Part shown: one piece after another, positions 28,848 to 39,800 of the stretch
Layout: every line of letters begins with the position of its first letter
Position numbering within the stretch: the first letter of the stretch is position 1
DNA from: JBGAJN01 sp044224905
GTDB lineage: Bacteria; Verrucomicrobiota; Verrucomicrobiia; Limisphaerales; JBGAJN01
Reading direction: 5' to 3'
Assembly: GCA_044224905.1 (NCBI GenBank)
Contig: JBGAJN010000001.1
Coordinates: forward strand, 2,108,001 to 2,172,000
Length of the DNA stretch: 64,000 nt
The notes under the pieces: model-generated
Databases searched by the model: none
What the model was told of the DNA's origin: nothing
The model's input: only the letters and a program-made list of their open reading frames with translations
Made by a program: the position numbers and the translations under genes

Positions 28848-28949
28848 TTGATTGCCTTTGGCAAAGTGGGTGGTTAACTGTGGCCGGAATAGATGGGTTT
28901 ACCTTAGTTTGAATTGTTCACAATATCTCCGAAGGAGTCCATAAACGCT

Positions 28950-29717
28950 TTACTGTACAACCTGTTTAATCCGATACGTGACCGCTGATTCGCCGCTAAT
29001 TTGCTTTCGAAATTCCAACCAGCCATTGTACGTCGCATTGGTTATTGCTGGCACCCAATCAACCAAGTTGGTCGAGTATTCGAGAATCTGAGTTTGGCCA
29101 AGAGATGCCTTCACCGTGAATTGCAAATTCGTCGAGGACGTTCCCGACGTCAGATTCACCACCGGCTGCACTTGTTTAGGAGTCACCGTCAATGCCACGC
29201 CAGCCGGGGTGTAGCTGACCTCCCAAAGGCCATTTGTTGGTGGCGTGGGCACCACAAGCCGAGGCCAGACACCTTGTCGGCTTCCGTATCGAAGGATCAC
29301 AAAACTGTCGCCCACTTGGGGCTGAAATCCATTGATCAGCTGAACGTTCAATGTGGTATTGGGGAATCCGCCTCCCAAATATACAGAGTTTGCTTTGATC
29401 TGTGGATAGTCGATTCCCGCATTCGTCCCCTGGCATTGCACGAGCAGTGTGCCATTGCTGTGGCAGACAAAACCAAGAAGGTTTGACCAACTATAGCTGG
29501 CGGTTACAGGTCCGGCGGCAATCAGTATATTGCCGGAGGCATTCGTTGAAACGAAGTCGCCACTCACCGGCGTCCAAGCACTCGACCGATTCGTGTCGGT
29601 CGATAGAATGACTTGAACGTTGTTGGTCTGCGCTTTCGCGCTGAACGCAAAGTGGGCAACGAACACAAAGATTATTAACGAGACAAACTTGAAACCTAAT
29701 TGCACGATAGTCGCCAT
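28950..29717 (-). CDS. Secreted beta-rich protein
   Basis: 255 residues. The N-terminal hydrophobic stretch ends FSAKAQ, a signal peptide. The body has the 'GDSFVILRYGSRQGVW' and 'YTPAGVALTV' patterns common at the ends of beta-helix/autotransporter-like passengers in this phylum, then a domain of the 'LTSGTSSTNLQFTVKASLGQTQILEYSTNLVDWVP' type (only parts quoted: QILEYSTNL, VPAITN), a frequent C-terminal module of Verrucomicrobiota exoproteins. Probably a truncated or miniature version of such proteins. Role unknown. Confidence 0.55.
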   Translation of the reverse strand: MATIVQLGFKFVSLIIFVFVAHFAFSAKAQTNNVQVILSTDTNRSSAWTPVSGDFVSTNASGNILIAAGPVTASYSWSNLLGFVCHSNGTLLVQCQGTNAGIDYPQIKANSVYLGGGFPNTTLNVQLINGFQPQVGDSFVILRYGSRQGVWPRLVVPTPPTNGLWEVSYTPAGVALTVTPKQVQPVVNLTSGTSSTNLQFTVKASLGQTQILEYSTNLVDWVPAITNATYNGWLEFRKQISGESAVTYRIKQVVQ

Positions 29718-29788
29718 AAAATCAGCAGGTGTTTTGTTGATACTGTAAAAACCGTCCGGTCATGCACTGATTTAGTTCGTTGGTCGTT

Positions 29789-30184
29789 TTAATCGCGTGT
29801 CGCAAAAGGGGCCGCACCACTCGCGGCGCAGCATAACTTCGTCAAGTATTCGTCGGCATCATTCGTGAGCGTCGTGCTGTTGAAACTGGTCACCCGGTTG
29901 TCATTGTCAAACACCTGGGTGCGCGCCGGAGCCGACCAACTGTGCGGCAACGGCGCCCGGAACTCGTTGGTGATCCGCCCCGCGTCGTCCCACCGCAGCT
30001 TGAACACCGCGATCGGCGTCCCGCTGCCCAACTTCTCCACGATGTTCGTCAACTGCCCCGCCGCATCGTAGTCCATCTGCCGCACGGTGCCGTTGGGCCG
30101 CGTGATCTTGGTTAACCATGCGTGCGGCGGTCGGTTGTCAATTGCTGGCAAATTCACAGGAGCAACGCTTTTATGAGCAAACAC
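29789..30184 (-). pseudogene. Orphan RHS-repeat fragment
   Basis: The segment 29850-30116 is a near copy (a few differences per line) of 31849-32113 inside the complete RHS gene: same LTKITRPNGTVRQMDYDAAG and VFDNDNRVTSF text. Both ends leave the RHS sequence abruptly: upstream residues are unrelated and the downstream tail of about 20 residues ends at a stop. It has no signal peptide and no RHS core, so it looks like a displaced RHS tip fragment of the kind left by recombination at polymorphic toxin loci. Confidence 0.75.
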
Positions 30185-30202
30185 TATCCTGATGACAAAT
30201 AT

Positions 30203-30571
30203 TCAAAAAAAACCCACGACAATCCTCCGGATCACGAAAACAGAACCTGCAATGAGGACTGAAATAAAAGGCATAATCAAGTAGCCAATGCCAGGAATGT
30301 CGTTCCAAGTGACCAAGTCAAAATAGAACATTCGCCAGACACCCCAACTCAGAGTGATCAGAAACATCCATGTGGAGTGTCTCGTGAAGATGAAACCAGT
30401 TTCTAAATCGGCCACAAACGGTAGGATGAACATCAACAAAATCAAGCCCGCCTGAGCAATGTAATCACAGGGGACGATGATGTTTCTCCAAAGAAGGCCG
30501 GTAAGCATTGAAATACCAACCGCAGCGCTCATGCCAAAAGCTGTCCGATACCTTGAGTCAAGATTCTTCAT
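30203..30571 (-). CDS. Four-helix membrane protein, candidate immunity protein for the RHS toxin
   Basis: 122 residues, four hydrophobic segments (for example YIAQAGLILLMFILPFVA, MFLITLSWGVWRMF, YLIMPFISVLIAGSVFVI). It starts 99 nt after the stop of the RHS gene on the same strand and is followed by the orphan RHS fragment, which is where immunity genes sit in RHS toxin loci. If the RHS tip acts on membranes, a membrane immunity protein would fit. The role is inferred from position only. Confidence 0.55.
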   Translation of the reverse strand: MKNLDSRYRTAFGMSAAVGISMLTGLLWRNIIVPCDYIAQAGLILLMFILPFVADLETGFIFTRHSTWMFLITLSWGVWRMFYFDLVTWNDIPGIGYLIMPFISVLIAGSVFVIRRIVVGFF

Positions 30572-30670
30572 GCTCTGAGTCGATTACTTGCTGGCAAATA
30601 TAATTTACAACAGTCTTAAGCATCGTTTTTTGCGGAAGAATCGACGATAGCAGAATGTCTCTCAGTGACT

Positions 30671-33600
30671 TCACTTATTCGGTTTCGTTGAGCCGCTTGA
30701 TTGCGATGCCAAAGAGCTTGCTCCAAAAGTGACTGATCCAAAAGTTAGCATGCTTGAATTTGGCAGGTCGCTGGAAGGCGGGGTTCTCCACGAGTCGTTG
30801 AGCTGGTATGATTGACCAATTATTTGCAGAGGGGAAAGCATAGAGTTTTGAATGCTCTTACCACCCGAATCCCAATCGGAATTTACTAGAGGAAAGGAAT
30901 ACACGTTGTCTACTGTTTTTGTCGTCGCGCCATCGTTGACATATCGAAATTGACCCACAGTTAAGCCAACTCGAAGAACATCAATTGGGTGCTTGAAGAA
31001 AGCCCAATCATCATAAGCACGTCGATTGATTGGCACCTCAGTGATTGGGAACGGTGTGGACGACTGTATCGTCTGAAAACTCTTGATGAGATTAGGCCCA
31101 AACGTTGCGGGCGCTCCACCGCCAATAAAAAAGTTCAACAATCCTTCAGCGGGATTGTCAACCACGCCCGGCGCTGGAGTGCCCAGGAGACTAGCCGCTG
31201 GGGTTTGTTTCGCGTTGTAATTCCATAAGAATTGTTGAGCTATTGCCTGTAAACCGTCAGGGTCGACGTTGGCAACAGGATTCCCATCCGCAAAAGCATA
31301 GACATTCCACCCGCCCGCAAACCCAATGGGGTCCGCATTCAAGAACCGACACAAGTCCGGGCTGTAAAACCTCGCCCGCATGTAGAGCAGACCGCTACTG
31401 TCGGTCTGCACCCCATAGCGGCCATTGTAGCCAAAGGGCGTGGAGTAGCTCCCTGCCGAATAGATGATCGTTCCATACGGACTGTATTCCGCCCGGTAGA
31501 TCACATTGCCACTGTCATCCGTCACCGCCACCACCGATCCCCGCTGATCGTAGTGGTAATAGTAGCCGGCCCCGGCCCCGCTCAACTCATACAGCAACCC
31601 CTGACCGTAGATGTAGTTCCGCCCGCTCCCACCACTTGGGTAAAGCGCCAGCACCTGCGACACCCCGCCCACCGGCGCCACTTGGAAATCATTCGTCACC
31701 CCGCCGGCCCGCGTGCTGATCCGGTTGCCCGCCGGGTCAAACACATTGCTCACCGCCCCGCCTTGCACCAGCCGGTTCCGCGCGTCATACGTGAAGTTCG
31801 TGTAGGCATACGCGGCTCCGTTGCGGATCGGCCCCCACGTCAGGTTCCCGTCCGCATCATTCGTCAGCGTCGTGCTGTTGAAACTCGTCACGCGATTGTC
31901 ATTGTCGAACACCTGGGTGCGCGTCGGGGCCGACCAACTATGCGGCAATGGCGCCCGGAACTCGTTGGTGATCCGCCCGGCCCCATCCCATTGCAACTTG
32001 AACGCGGCGATGGGTGTGCCGTTCCCCAGCTTCTCCACGATGTTCGTCAACTGTCCTGCCGCATCGTAATCCATCTGCCGCACCGTGCCGTTGGGCCGCG
32101 TGATCTTGGTTAACCGCCCGCCGAGATCGTATTCCAACCGCGTCTGCTTGCTCGTCCAATCCAGCACGTTGGTCAACCGGTTGTGGCTGTCATACGCATA
32201 CGACACCGGTGCCCCGCCGTTGGCGGCGTAATACAGCTTCGTGAGATTGCCATTGGCGTCATACGCGTAGCCGTTGGTGCGGTTGACGCTATCGACGTAA
32301 TTCGTCAGCCGGCCCAACTGGTCGTAGTCAAACCGGTTGGTTTTCCCGGCCTCCACAATGTGCGTTACATTGTTGTTGGCGTTGTAGCGGAACGTGGTGT
32401 TGGCAACCGAATCAGCCCGGTTCGTCAGCCGGCCCAGGGCATCATACGTGTTGGTGGTTTTCTGGAGGGACGGTTCAATATTGGTCGTCACCAGGCCGCG
32501 TCCGTTATACGCCAGCACCGTCGCCTTGCCGGTCGGAGTCAAATTGGTCGTTATCCGTCCCACCGCGTCGTAAACGGCGGTGAACGCATTGTTGTTGCGG
32601 TTGGTGACCGTCACGCGATTGCCGGTGTTGTCGAACACAAAAGCCAAACGATCGTTGAGAGCATTTGTGACCACGACTTGCTCTCCGCGGCCATTGTATG
32701 TCATGCGAGTTACTTGCTGCAATGGATTTGTAACCGCCAGCTGACGCCCGCTAGCATCGTAGGCAAAGCCCACGCTGCGGGTCAGCGGATCTTGTGTCGA
32801 AATCACTCGTTTGGCCGAATCGTATACCGTTTGGCTAGTGTTGTTCAGGGGATCCACGACCGAATACTTCCAGCCCCGTGCGTCATACAGGTGAATAACC
32901 ACTGGCGACCCGGCAGGGAGCGTTGGCAAGTAATTCGTCAAGATCAGCCCGCTGGGGCTGTAAGTATTGCTGGTTGTATTCCCGAGGCCATCGACTGACG
33001 CCGCCGGATTGCCGGCCGGGTCGAAAACGACTTTGTTGGTAAAAAATCCCACCGCGACCGTATTCGTCAATTCGCGGCGAGCATTATAACCATATGTGAT
33101 GACCAAACCCAGCGCGTTCGTAGTTTTCAGCAAATCCCCCCGGGCACTGTAGGTAAATCCATTGGTGCTGAGGCCGCCGGGGTTGAGGACGACCGCCGGA
33201 TTTCCATAGGCGTCATATACGTTGGTGGTTACCAAGCCGTCGCCGTTGGTCGAATACCGCAACAGACCAGCTTGCGAGTCGCCGGCGGCATAATAACTGA
33301 ATAGGTTTGTTACTATTCCGGCATTCGTGACGGCCACGACATCGTGTTGAGTGTTGTAGCCATACTTTGTCACAAATCCACGCGAGTTGGTAGCCGCCAC
33401 CAGATGAAACTGGCTGTCGTAGCCGAACGTATTCGTAAGCCCAAGCGGATCGTACGAGGCGGTCACATTGTGGAATGCGTCATAAACCGTGCGATTCGTT
33501 TCACCGGAAGGGCCAATCGTCATGGTCACATGATCCTGGCCGTCATAAAAGCGCTGGGAAATAGAGCCATTTTGGTCGATAATTGCTGTCGTACGCAACT

Positions 33601-36600
33601 TGTCGTCATACAGGTAATAGGTGCGACCACCGAGGGGATCTTCCTCGATATTGCAATAATCTCCTCCCCAGTAGAATTTCCAGACTTTGCCGGCATTTCC
33701 CTCGTTCCACTGTTCGTAAACCCGCGCCGAGCTGTCATACAGATTGGTGACTAATATTTGATTGGCGGTGTCCCGCAAAGAGGTCATCAAGCTGTTGGTG
33801 TCGTAAATAAACGTGTGCGACTTGGATTCAGGGTCTGTGTAATTCGTCAGGTGAACGTTGTTGTCGTAGGTAAAAGTGATCGAGCGGTTGGCCAGTTCGC
33901 TGGAAGTCGCCACCGTGCTCAACAAATTGGAGGAATTATACGTGAAAGTGAGAGTTCGTGGCGTTGAAAAGGCATCTTTCACGGTACTGAGCCGGTTGCT
34001 GGTATCGTACGTAAATGTCAGCGATTGCCCGTACCAGTTGGAAATACCTGTCGCGAACTTGAGCGCGTTCGTGGAATTGGTGAACGTGATGGTATTGCCA
34101 TGGCGCAACTGCATTTTGTAGAAGCCACTGACGTTGGTCAACGTAGCTGTCTGACCTGCGGACGAAACAAACGAACCATCCGGCATCCGATTGAATTCAA
34201 CGATGTCTTTGCCGAGAATGACATTCACGGCGTTGGTTCGCAGTTGATCCACGGCCCATTTGACAATGAGCGCGGTCAACAATCGTTCCTTGGCAGTCAC
34301 GCTATTGCTATAAACCCCCAAGGCCGCGGTCGTGGCCGCGAGGAACGGAGCCATTGCCGGCGCACCGTGCAAACCCAGCCCTGATTTAACCGAGCTTTGT
34401 TCGGTGGCATACATCAGATAGTTGTGCGTCCAACCATATCCCAACTTGGCCGGATTTTGAAAACGACGATTAGAATGGTAGTGGCGTGAGAAATTTAGTC
34501 CTCGCGGTTCCGCGCCACCAATAGTCAAGTCGGTGTGCTCATACCAATAGGCGCCATCCGCCAAATTGACGGGCTCGAACGAATTGCCTGCTCCGGCAAC
34601 GGAAGGATAGTACACGAGAGAGTTCTGGTCACTGTTTATCCAAACGGAAACATTATTAGCGTTGTTTTGGCCCGTGTTGAATACAAATCCCCCAAAATAC
34701 CCCCCAGAAATCAACATCGCGAGCGAGTCGGACCACGCCGCCACGTAGCCGCTTCCACTCCACCGGGAAACCGAGATTGATCCACTGGATGGCAGCAGGA
34801 GTTTCACCCCGTTGGTATCATTCATAAGGCTTTGAAAGAAGTTCGATTGACCGGCGGAATAACCAGTGAGGAGAGTTTTGACAGTGCTGTAATTGTTCGA
34901 GGTCGCCAGATAAACCCAAAGATTACTCTTGTTGGCGATTTGCAACATTTTGATGGTGGAGGCAGCGTCCGCGCCGGCGCCCTGCATCTGCTCGATGACT
35001 CCGTGTTCAAGCGCGCTGTCAACGTACGACAACACCGGATAGGCGATGTTGAAATTATTCGTGTTCCAATCGCTCGGGACGATACCGGACGTCTGGGCGT
35101 ACACGTCAATGTAGTATCCTTCTTCTTGAGACATGCGGCCAACCCGGTGATGCCATAGCGGCATCATGCCCGTACGGTTAGCGACCATACGATTGGCCAG
35201 CTCCGTCTGGAACATCCAGTTGAGCCCCATGACATTCAAGGACTCCAGCATCACCTGGCGGTTGGTGGTTGCTATGCCCTGCTTCAAGTACTCGTCCAAT
35301 TTTGCCTGGCGCTTCCGCAATAGAGGCTCACCAGCGCTAAAAGCATAGAGAAGAACGTGTCTCGACAGGCCGTTGGTAATTGAGCGTTTGTATAACGCAT
35401 CGGATACTTGATCGTTGCGGCCGTAGAGAGCGGAAACGTAATTGTTGATGTACCAGATGCCAAGATTTGTATCCACCTCAAGCCAACCGTGCATATGATA
35501 GTTGCTGATCGACAGGTTCAAATAATTGCTGGCTGTGCTTACGGCCTGGGTGACGAGCAATGTGTCATCCAGCCAAAGACTCGCGACATTCGTGGTTTCA
35601 AAGGTCAGTGCCAGTCTTTTTCCTTTGAGAGCGGGCATCAATATATTCGTTCCATAATTAGTCCCAACACCGGTAAAACCGATCCCGATTTGTGACATGT
35701 AGTACTCTAGGATGTTGGTCCACGGTTGACTGGACACGCCACCTGTATAATAGGTGTTATTCGTATACCATACCAATGTATTGCACTCAGGAAATTCAAG
35801 CGTTGTGGGAAGGGTGGTTATGACTTGTGGCAATATCCGCCGCCCGCCGGTGATTTGATATGGCTCGGCATTGGGATACTGGGAGTTGGTGCGCAAATAG
35901 ACCAACAAGTTGGAAGCATAGATTGTCAACTGAGTGCCGATACCGCTCTCGCTTAAGGCCTGAGCCCCGTTGGCATTAGTCGTGCCTTCCGCCGCAGACA
36001 TGAGCGACTGCTTGTCGAAACCTAGAATCGACGAAAGATTTGTTACTCCCGGATAATTCGTATAAACCTTAAACGATGGATCCAGGTAAAATGTGGTACT
36101 GTTCGTGTCCACATAGGTCAACCAGACCCGATGAAAGCAGATCGTGTTCGTCATGGTGACAAAGTAATTGGTTGTATCCATTGACGCAGTATACGGATTT
36201 CCACGCGACCAGAAGAAGCTGGCCAGATTGGTATATGTTCGGTTATTGTTGGTGTTGTTGAACGCAAAGCCAATCCAATGCTTTAGATCATGTGTGTTTG
36301 TGGCTTCAAACGGTAGCTCCATTAGACCAAAACTGTAGTTCACTGAATAGCCAGCCGCCCTCATTAATGCGGCAAGGAGGGCACATTGATCGAAGTCATT
36401 TCCGCTCCGTTCCAGCATGGTCAGGTGGGCGCCTTTTTTCGACCCAAAATAATGTTCATAGTCGATCCGATTCTTCACGTAATCGTAGATCTTTACCGGA
36501 TCGTTCAACAGACCGCGTGCCAGGTCTTGAATCTCAGGAGTGATCTCGTCCGCCGCATTGCTTGGGTCACTGCTCATCAAGGCCATGCCTCCTGCGCCGC

Positions 36601-36835
36601 CACTTGCCGGAGCCAAACTTTTGGCTGATGATTTTTTCCCGACCGACAAAAGAGAAAATGCGGGCGAAGAATGGGTTTCCAAGCCAGGCACCATCAATCT
36701 GGCTGTTGTTCCATCGGCATCGGGGGTCAGACGGTTCGGAATGATGGGGCTGTTGTGCCATCCAGGACCGTACTGACCTCGTGCGTTCAACACTAAAAGA
36801 AGCATGCACAGGCTGATGAGTGAAAAGCGCTTCAT
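30671..36835 (-). CDS. RHS-repeat polymorphic toxin with transglutaminase-like N-terminus
   Basis: About 2054 residues from the ATG at 36835 (AAGAGGAA ribosome site, signal peptide MKRFSLISLCMLLLVLNARG). A start at 36871 would overlap the upstream stop (ATGA) but lacks a signal peptide start. N-terminal part: a transglutaminase-like domain, C151 (DFDQCALLAALMRAAGY) and H186. Then many YD repeats (YDALGRL-type), a conserved RHS-associated core ending at about residue 1860 with MRARFYSPDLCRFLNADPIG and DPDGL. The last roughly 190 residues (30671-31245) differ completely, the variable C-terminal tip expected to be the toxin; I cannot name its activity. Confidence 0.85.
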   Translation of the reverse strand: MKRFSLISLCMLLLVLNARGQYGPGWHNSPIIPNRLTPDADGTTARLMVPGLETHSSPAFSLLSVGKKSSAKSLAPASGGAGGMALMSSDPSNAADEITPEIQDLARGLLNDPVKIYDYVKNRIDYEHYFGSKKGAHLTMLERSGNDFDQCALLAALMRAAGYSVNYSFGLMELPFEATNTHDLKHWIGFAFNNTNNNRTYTNLASFFWSRGNPYTASMDTTNYFVTMTNTICFHRVWLTYVDTNSTTFYLDPSFKVYTNYPGVTNLSSILGFDKQSLMSAAEGTTNANGAQALSESGIGTQLTIYASNLLVYLRTNSQYPNAEPYQITGGRRILPQVITTLPTTLEFPECNTLVWYTNNTYYTGGVSSQPWTNILEYYMSQIGIGFTGVGTNYGTNILMPALKGKRLALTFETTNVASLWLDDTLLVTQAVSTASNYLNLSISNYHMHGWLEVDTNLGIWYINNYVSALYGRNDQVSDALYKRSITNGLSRHVLLYAFSAGEPLLRKRQAKLDEYLKQGIATTNRQVMLESLNVMGLNWMFQTELANRMVANRTGMMPLWHHRVGRMSQEEGYYIDVYAQTSGIVPSDWNTNNFNIAYPVLSYVDSALEHGVIEQMQGAGADAASTIKMLQIANKSNLWVYLATSNNYSTVKTLLTGYSAGQSNFFQSLMNDTNGVKLLLPSSGSISVSRWSGSGYVAAWSDSLAMLISGGYFGGFVFNTGQNNANNVSVWINSDQNSLVYYPSVAGAGNSFEPVNLADGAYWYEHTDLTIGGAEPRGLNFSRHYHSNRRFQNPAKLGYGWTHNYLMYATEQSSVKSGLGLHGAPAMAPFLAATTAALGVYSNSVTAKERLLTALIVKWAVDQLRTNAVNVILGKDIVEFNRMPDGSFVSSAGQTATLTNVSGFYKMQLRHGNTITFTNSTNALKFATGISNWYGQSLTFTYDTSNRLSTVKDAFSTPRTLTFTYNSSNLLSTVATSSELANRSITFTYDNNVHLTNYTDPESKSHTFIYDTNSLMTSLRDTANQILVTNLYDSSARVYEQWNEGNAGKVWKFYWGGDYCNIEEDPLGGRTYYLYDDKLRTTAIIDQNGSISQRFYDGQDHVTMTIGPSGETNRTVYDAFHNVTASYDPLGLTNTFGYDSQFHLVAATNSRGFVTKYGYNTQHDVVAVTNAGIVTNLFSYYAAGDSQAGLLRYSTNGDGLVTTNVYDAYGNPAVVLNPGGLSTNGFTYSARGDLLKTTNALGLVITYGYNARRELTNTVAVGFFTNKVVFDPAGNPAASVDGLGNTTSNTYSPSGLILTNYLPTLPAGSPVVIHLYDARGWKYSVVDPLNNTSQTVYDSAKRVISTQDPLTRSVGFAYDASGRQLAVTNPLQQVTRMTYNGRGEQVVVTNALNDRLAFVFDNTGNRVTVTNRNNNAFTAVYDAVGRITTNLTPTGKATVLAYNGRGLVTTNIEPSLQKTTNTYDALGRLTNRADSVANTTFRYNANNNVTHIVEAGKTNRFDYDQLGRLTNYVDSVNRTNGYAYDANGNLTKLYYAANGGAPVSYAYDSHNRLTNVLDWTSKQTRLEYDLGGRLTKITRPNGTVRQMDYDAAGQLTNIVEKLGNGTPIAAFKLQWDGAGRITNEFRAPLPHSWSAPTRTQVFDNDNRVTSFNSTTLTNDADGNLTWGPIRNGAAYAYTNFTYDARNRLVQGGAVSNVFDPAGNRISTRAGGVTNDFQVAPVGGVSQVLALYPSGGSGRNYIYGQGLLYELSGAGAGYYYHYDQRGSVVAVTDDSGNVIYRAEYSPYGTIIYSAGSYSTPFGYNGRYGVQTDSSGLLYMRARFYSPDLCRFLNADPIGFAGGWNVYAFADGNPVANVDPDGLQAIAQQFLWNYNAKQTPAASLLGTPAPGVVDNPAEGLLNFFIGGGAPATFGPNLIKSFQTIQSSTPFPITEVPINRRAYDDWAFFKHPIDVLRVGLTVGQFRYVNDGATTKTVDNVYSFPLVNSDWDSGGKSIQNSMLSPLQIIGQSYQLNDSWRTPPSSDLPNSSMLTFGSVTFGASSLASQSSGSTKPNK

Positions 36836-36867
36836 AATAATTCCTCTTAAATTGCAAATTGGGTGTG

Positions 36868-39800
36868 TCATGGCGTCACAGATTGAATGTTTCCTTCGGC
36901 GTCGTAGGTAATGTCTTTTCGTTGCATCGTTGGCACTTTCTTGAGTTTACCTGCGGCGTCGTATTGGTATTGGAGCCAGTAACCTTGATTGGCAGCTTCA
37001 TTCAGCGCGGGAAACATGCTGTTTTGATACTCCCACAGGTCTGGCAGGCCATCGTTGTCGGCGTCACCACTGGCCGGGCTCGTTTCTAACTTCTGCTCCA
37101 TGAAGTTCAGCAATCCGTCGCTGTCGTAGTCGCCCCACGGTGTTTGGCTGAGACTGCCAAAATACTGGCTTTCCCAACAATCGTATAATGTGTCGCCGTC
37201 CGTATCCCAAGTGGAGGGTTGTAGCTGTGTTTGAATCCAATTAGTAGAGATGTTGTAATTCACCAAGAATCCTTCTCCCACACCTACAGTAGGCTCCACG
37301 TCCCAACTCGCAAAATCCGGGTCATAGGTATATGGCACCAGCCCAGTACCATTGTATTTCCACACCGTAATTGATAGGTTGGTCGCCGTGGGAAGTGACA
37401 GCGCCGTCGCTAAAAGACCTGGTTGAACAAATAGTGAACTACGGGCGGCGGTCGCAGCGGGCAATCTGTTGCTTAGTTTGCCTTCCGGCACTTCACCCGT
37501 AAATGTCACGCGCCATGAATTGGTATTGGGATTGTAGAGAAACGCAGCTTCGCCGGGATTGAGTGTTACGCTGTTATCGCTCCAGGATGATCCAGTGTTC
37601 GTCGTGTACGCATAATAGACTTGATTTGTCTCATTCCATTTGAACAAGTACGCTCCAGTTGGTGCCCCGGAAAAAAGATTAGTCACGGTAGCGTTCGAGT
37701 TTATCAACTGATTGGCAAGCAACGTGTTTCCGTTGCTACAAGTAACACCCACAAATCCGTAAATATTTCCAGATCGCACGCAGCCATTAGTTGCCCGGTA
37801 GAAGCGGTAGATGAAATTGCTCGCCTGGGTATCTAAAAATGTGACGTTGGTATTAGTCATCACTATTGTACCCAGAGCAGTCCAGCTGGAAAAATTCGTC
37901 GTGGCTTCTACTGACCACGTGGCGCCACCAGGATCACCTGCCAACGTCAACGTGAACTGCCGGTTGGTGTCGACTGATCCCGCGATAAACGTGGGCGCTA
38001 CGGGCCTGCGACCTGAAACATTGTAGTTGTCCTGAATTTCGTCCGCCGGCAGTTGATAATTGAAACACTCTAATTCTTCAAATTGAGCGTTTACGGGTTG
38101 GCTGCCATCAAGATGACTACCGACGGCAAATCCCTGACTTCGGCCCGCAGCCGATGGATAATATGTAATCCCGCTATTGGTGGAAACTGGACGGCCGTTG
38201 ACGTAGGCGACGATCGCATTGGAAGCGTAAGTGACGGTGACCTGCTGCCAAAGGTTGGACAGCCAGACATTGGTCGAAATAATTTGATTGAGACTCGATC
38301 CATTGGTGGCCTGTCCCAGCTTGAGTTGTCCGGCCGCGTCCAGATGAATGGACCACCATCCGTTGGTATTCCCAACCGTACCCAATTCCAGCAGGGGAAC
38401 ATTGGTAGCGCCTGGTCCGGCACCACCAATGTTTGTGCTGCTCCAGTTCGGCTTGAACCAGAAACGCACCGTACCGCGATGACAATTGAAATTCGCTGAT
38501 GAGTTGGTCTCCACTTCGCGATAGAGAAGTTGTGCCGACGATCCAACGAGTTGCACCGCGGTACCGCTCCAACTCGAAAAATTTGTCACATTGATGGAGC
38601 TCAACGGTGGCAGTCCAGCCTCACTGAGATTATTCGTAGTATTGAACCGCCAATATCCCAGCCGAACTTGCGAGACGCTATCGGAATTCAGCGGATCGGT
38701 CGCATCGGTCAGTTCTTGCGCATCGGTACGCCCGTCATAATCCGTATCTAAAGTCAAATAGCTCGTCTCCGTAGGATCTACGGTCCCATTGCCATTTCGG
38801 TCCTCGACATAATCGGGTAAACCGTCGCCATCGGTGTCTATCGCAAGGCCGTTTGTAGCGACTGCGACGTAGTGGAAACCCATGTCGAGTACCGAATTGG
38901 TTTCCTTGAAATTGTTTGTTGTGGTCGTGTAGTGATAAAGGCCGCGCAAACCGGCGTTGGTGAGACTGCCCTTATCCAGCGGAGTCCCGTTCACCGAAAG
39001 ATTGGTCGGGAGGTAGTAGTTTCCGAGCGGTCCAGCCTGCCAAATTAGGTTCGTAATCGAGACATCATGCACATTCGTGAGACTCGAATGCCCTGTGCCG
39101 TCGGTGAAACCATTGTAATCGAATACGGAAGTTCCACTTCCTCCAGAAATAGTGATGCTGGTGCCATCAAACAAACAATCGTTGATCGTCCAAGTGCCGC
39201 CACTGAACCGATCCAGACCAAAAATGCCCCCGTAGTAAGTCGCGTTGAAATTTGTGAACCCCGCGCCGTAGTAATCCTGCAGGTACGTATACACCCGCCA
39301 GAACAGATTGTTGGTGAAGCAGTAGCGCGAAGCGGTGGTGTAGAGATTGCCGCAGAAAAACTGACAATCCGTCCCTCGAAACGTCATGTAGCCGTCGCTG
39401 CCACGCAGATGGTTCTTTTCGGCAGCCAGGGTGGAAAATCGGGTGAAACTGGAATTGAACGTAGGATAGGGATTGGCCCCAGAACCTCCGGCCGTGACAG
39501 CTCCCACCCAGCCCCATTGATACCATGCGGAATTATTCATTTCCTGCACTGTCGAAAAGCGCACGAAATAGTTGTTCGTATTGGCACTCCCCTGGGAATT
39601 GACCGTAGCACCATCCAACAGTCTCAGTCCGTATCCCGTCGCATATTGACTGTCAAACCATCCGACCGCAACCCCGGAACTCAACGTAAGATTTGTGCTG
39701 GTATCCACACCGCCAAGGACGTAGTCAAGAGATTCGTAGTGATAGCCAATGTCAGGGGAATTGTTCGTATCGCGGATGGATCGACGAGTGAGGGTAACAT

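Noticed and set aside
31553..34384. Several plus-strand frames of 100-270 residues opposite the RHS gene
   Set aside because: Repetitive YD-coding DNA leaves open antisense frames; none shows a domain and the minus-strand RHS text is unambiguous.
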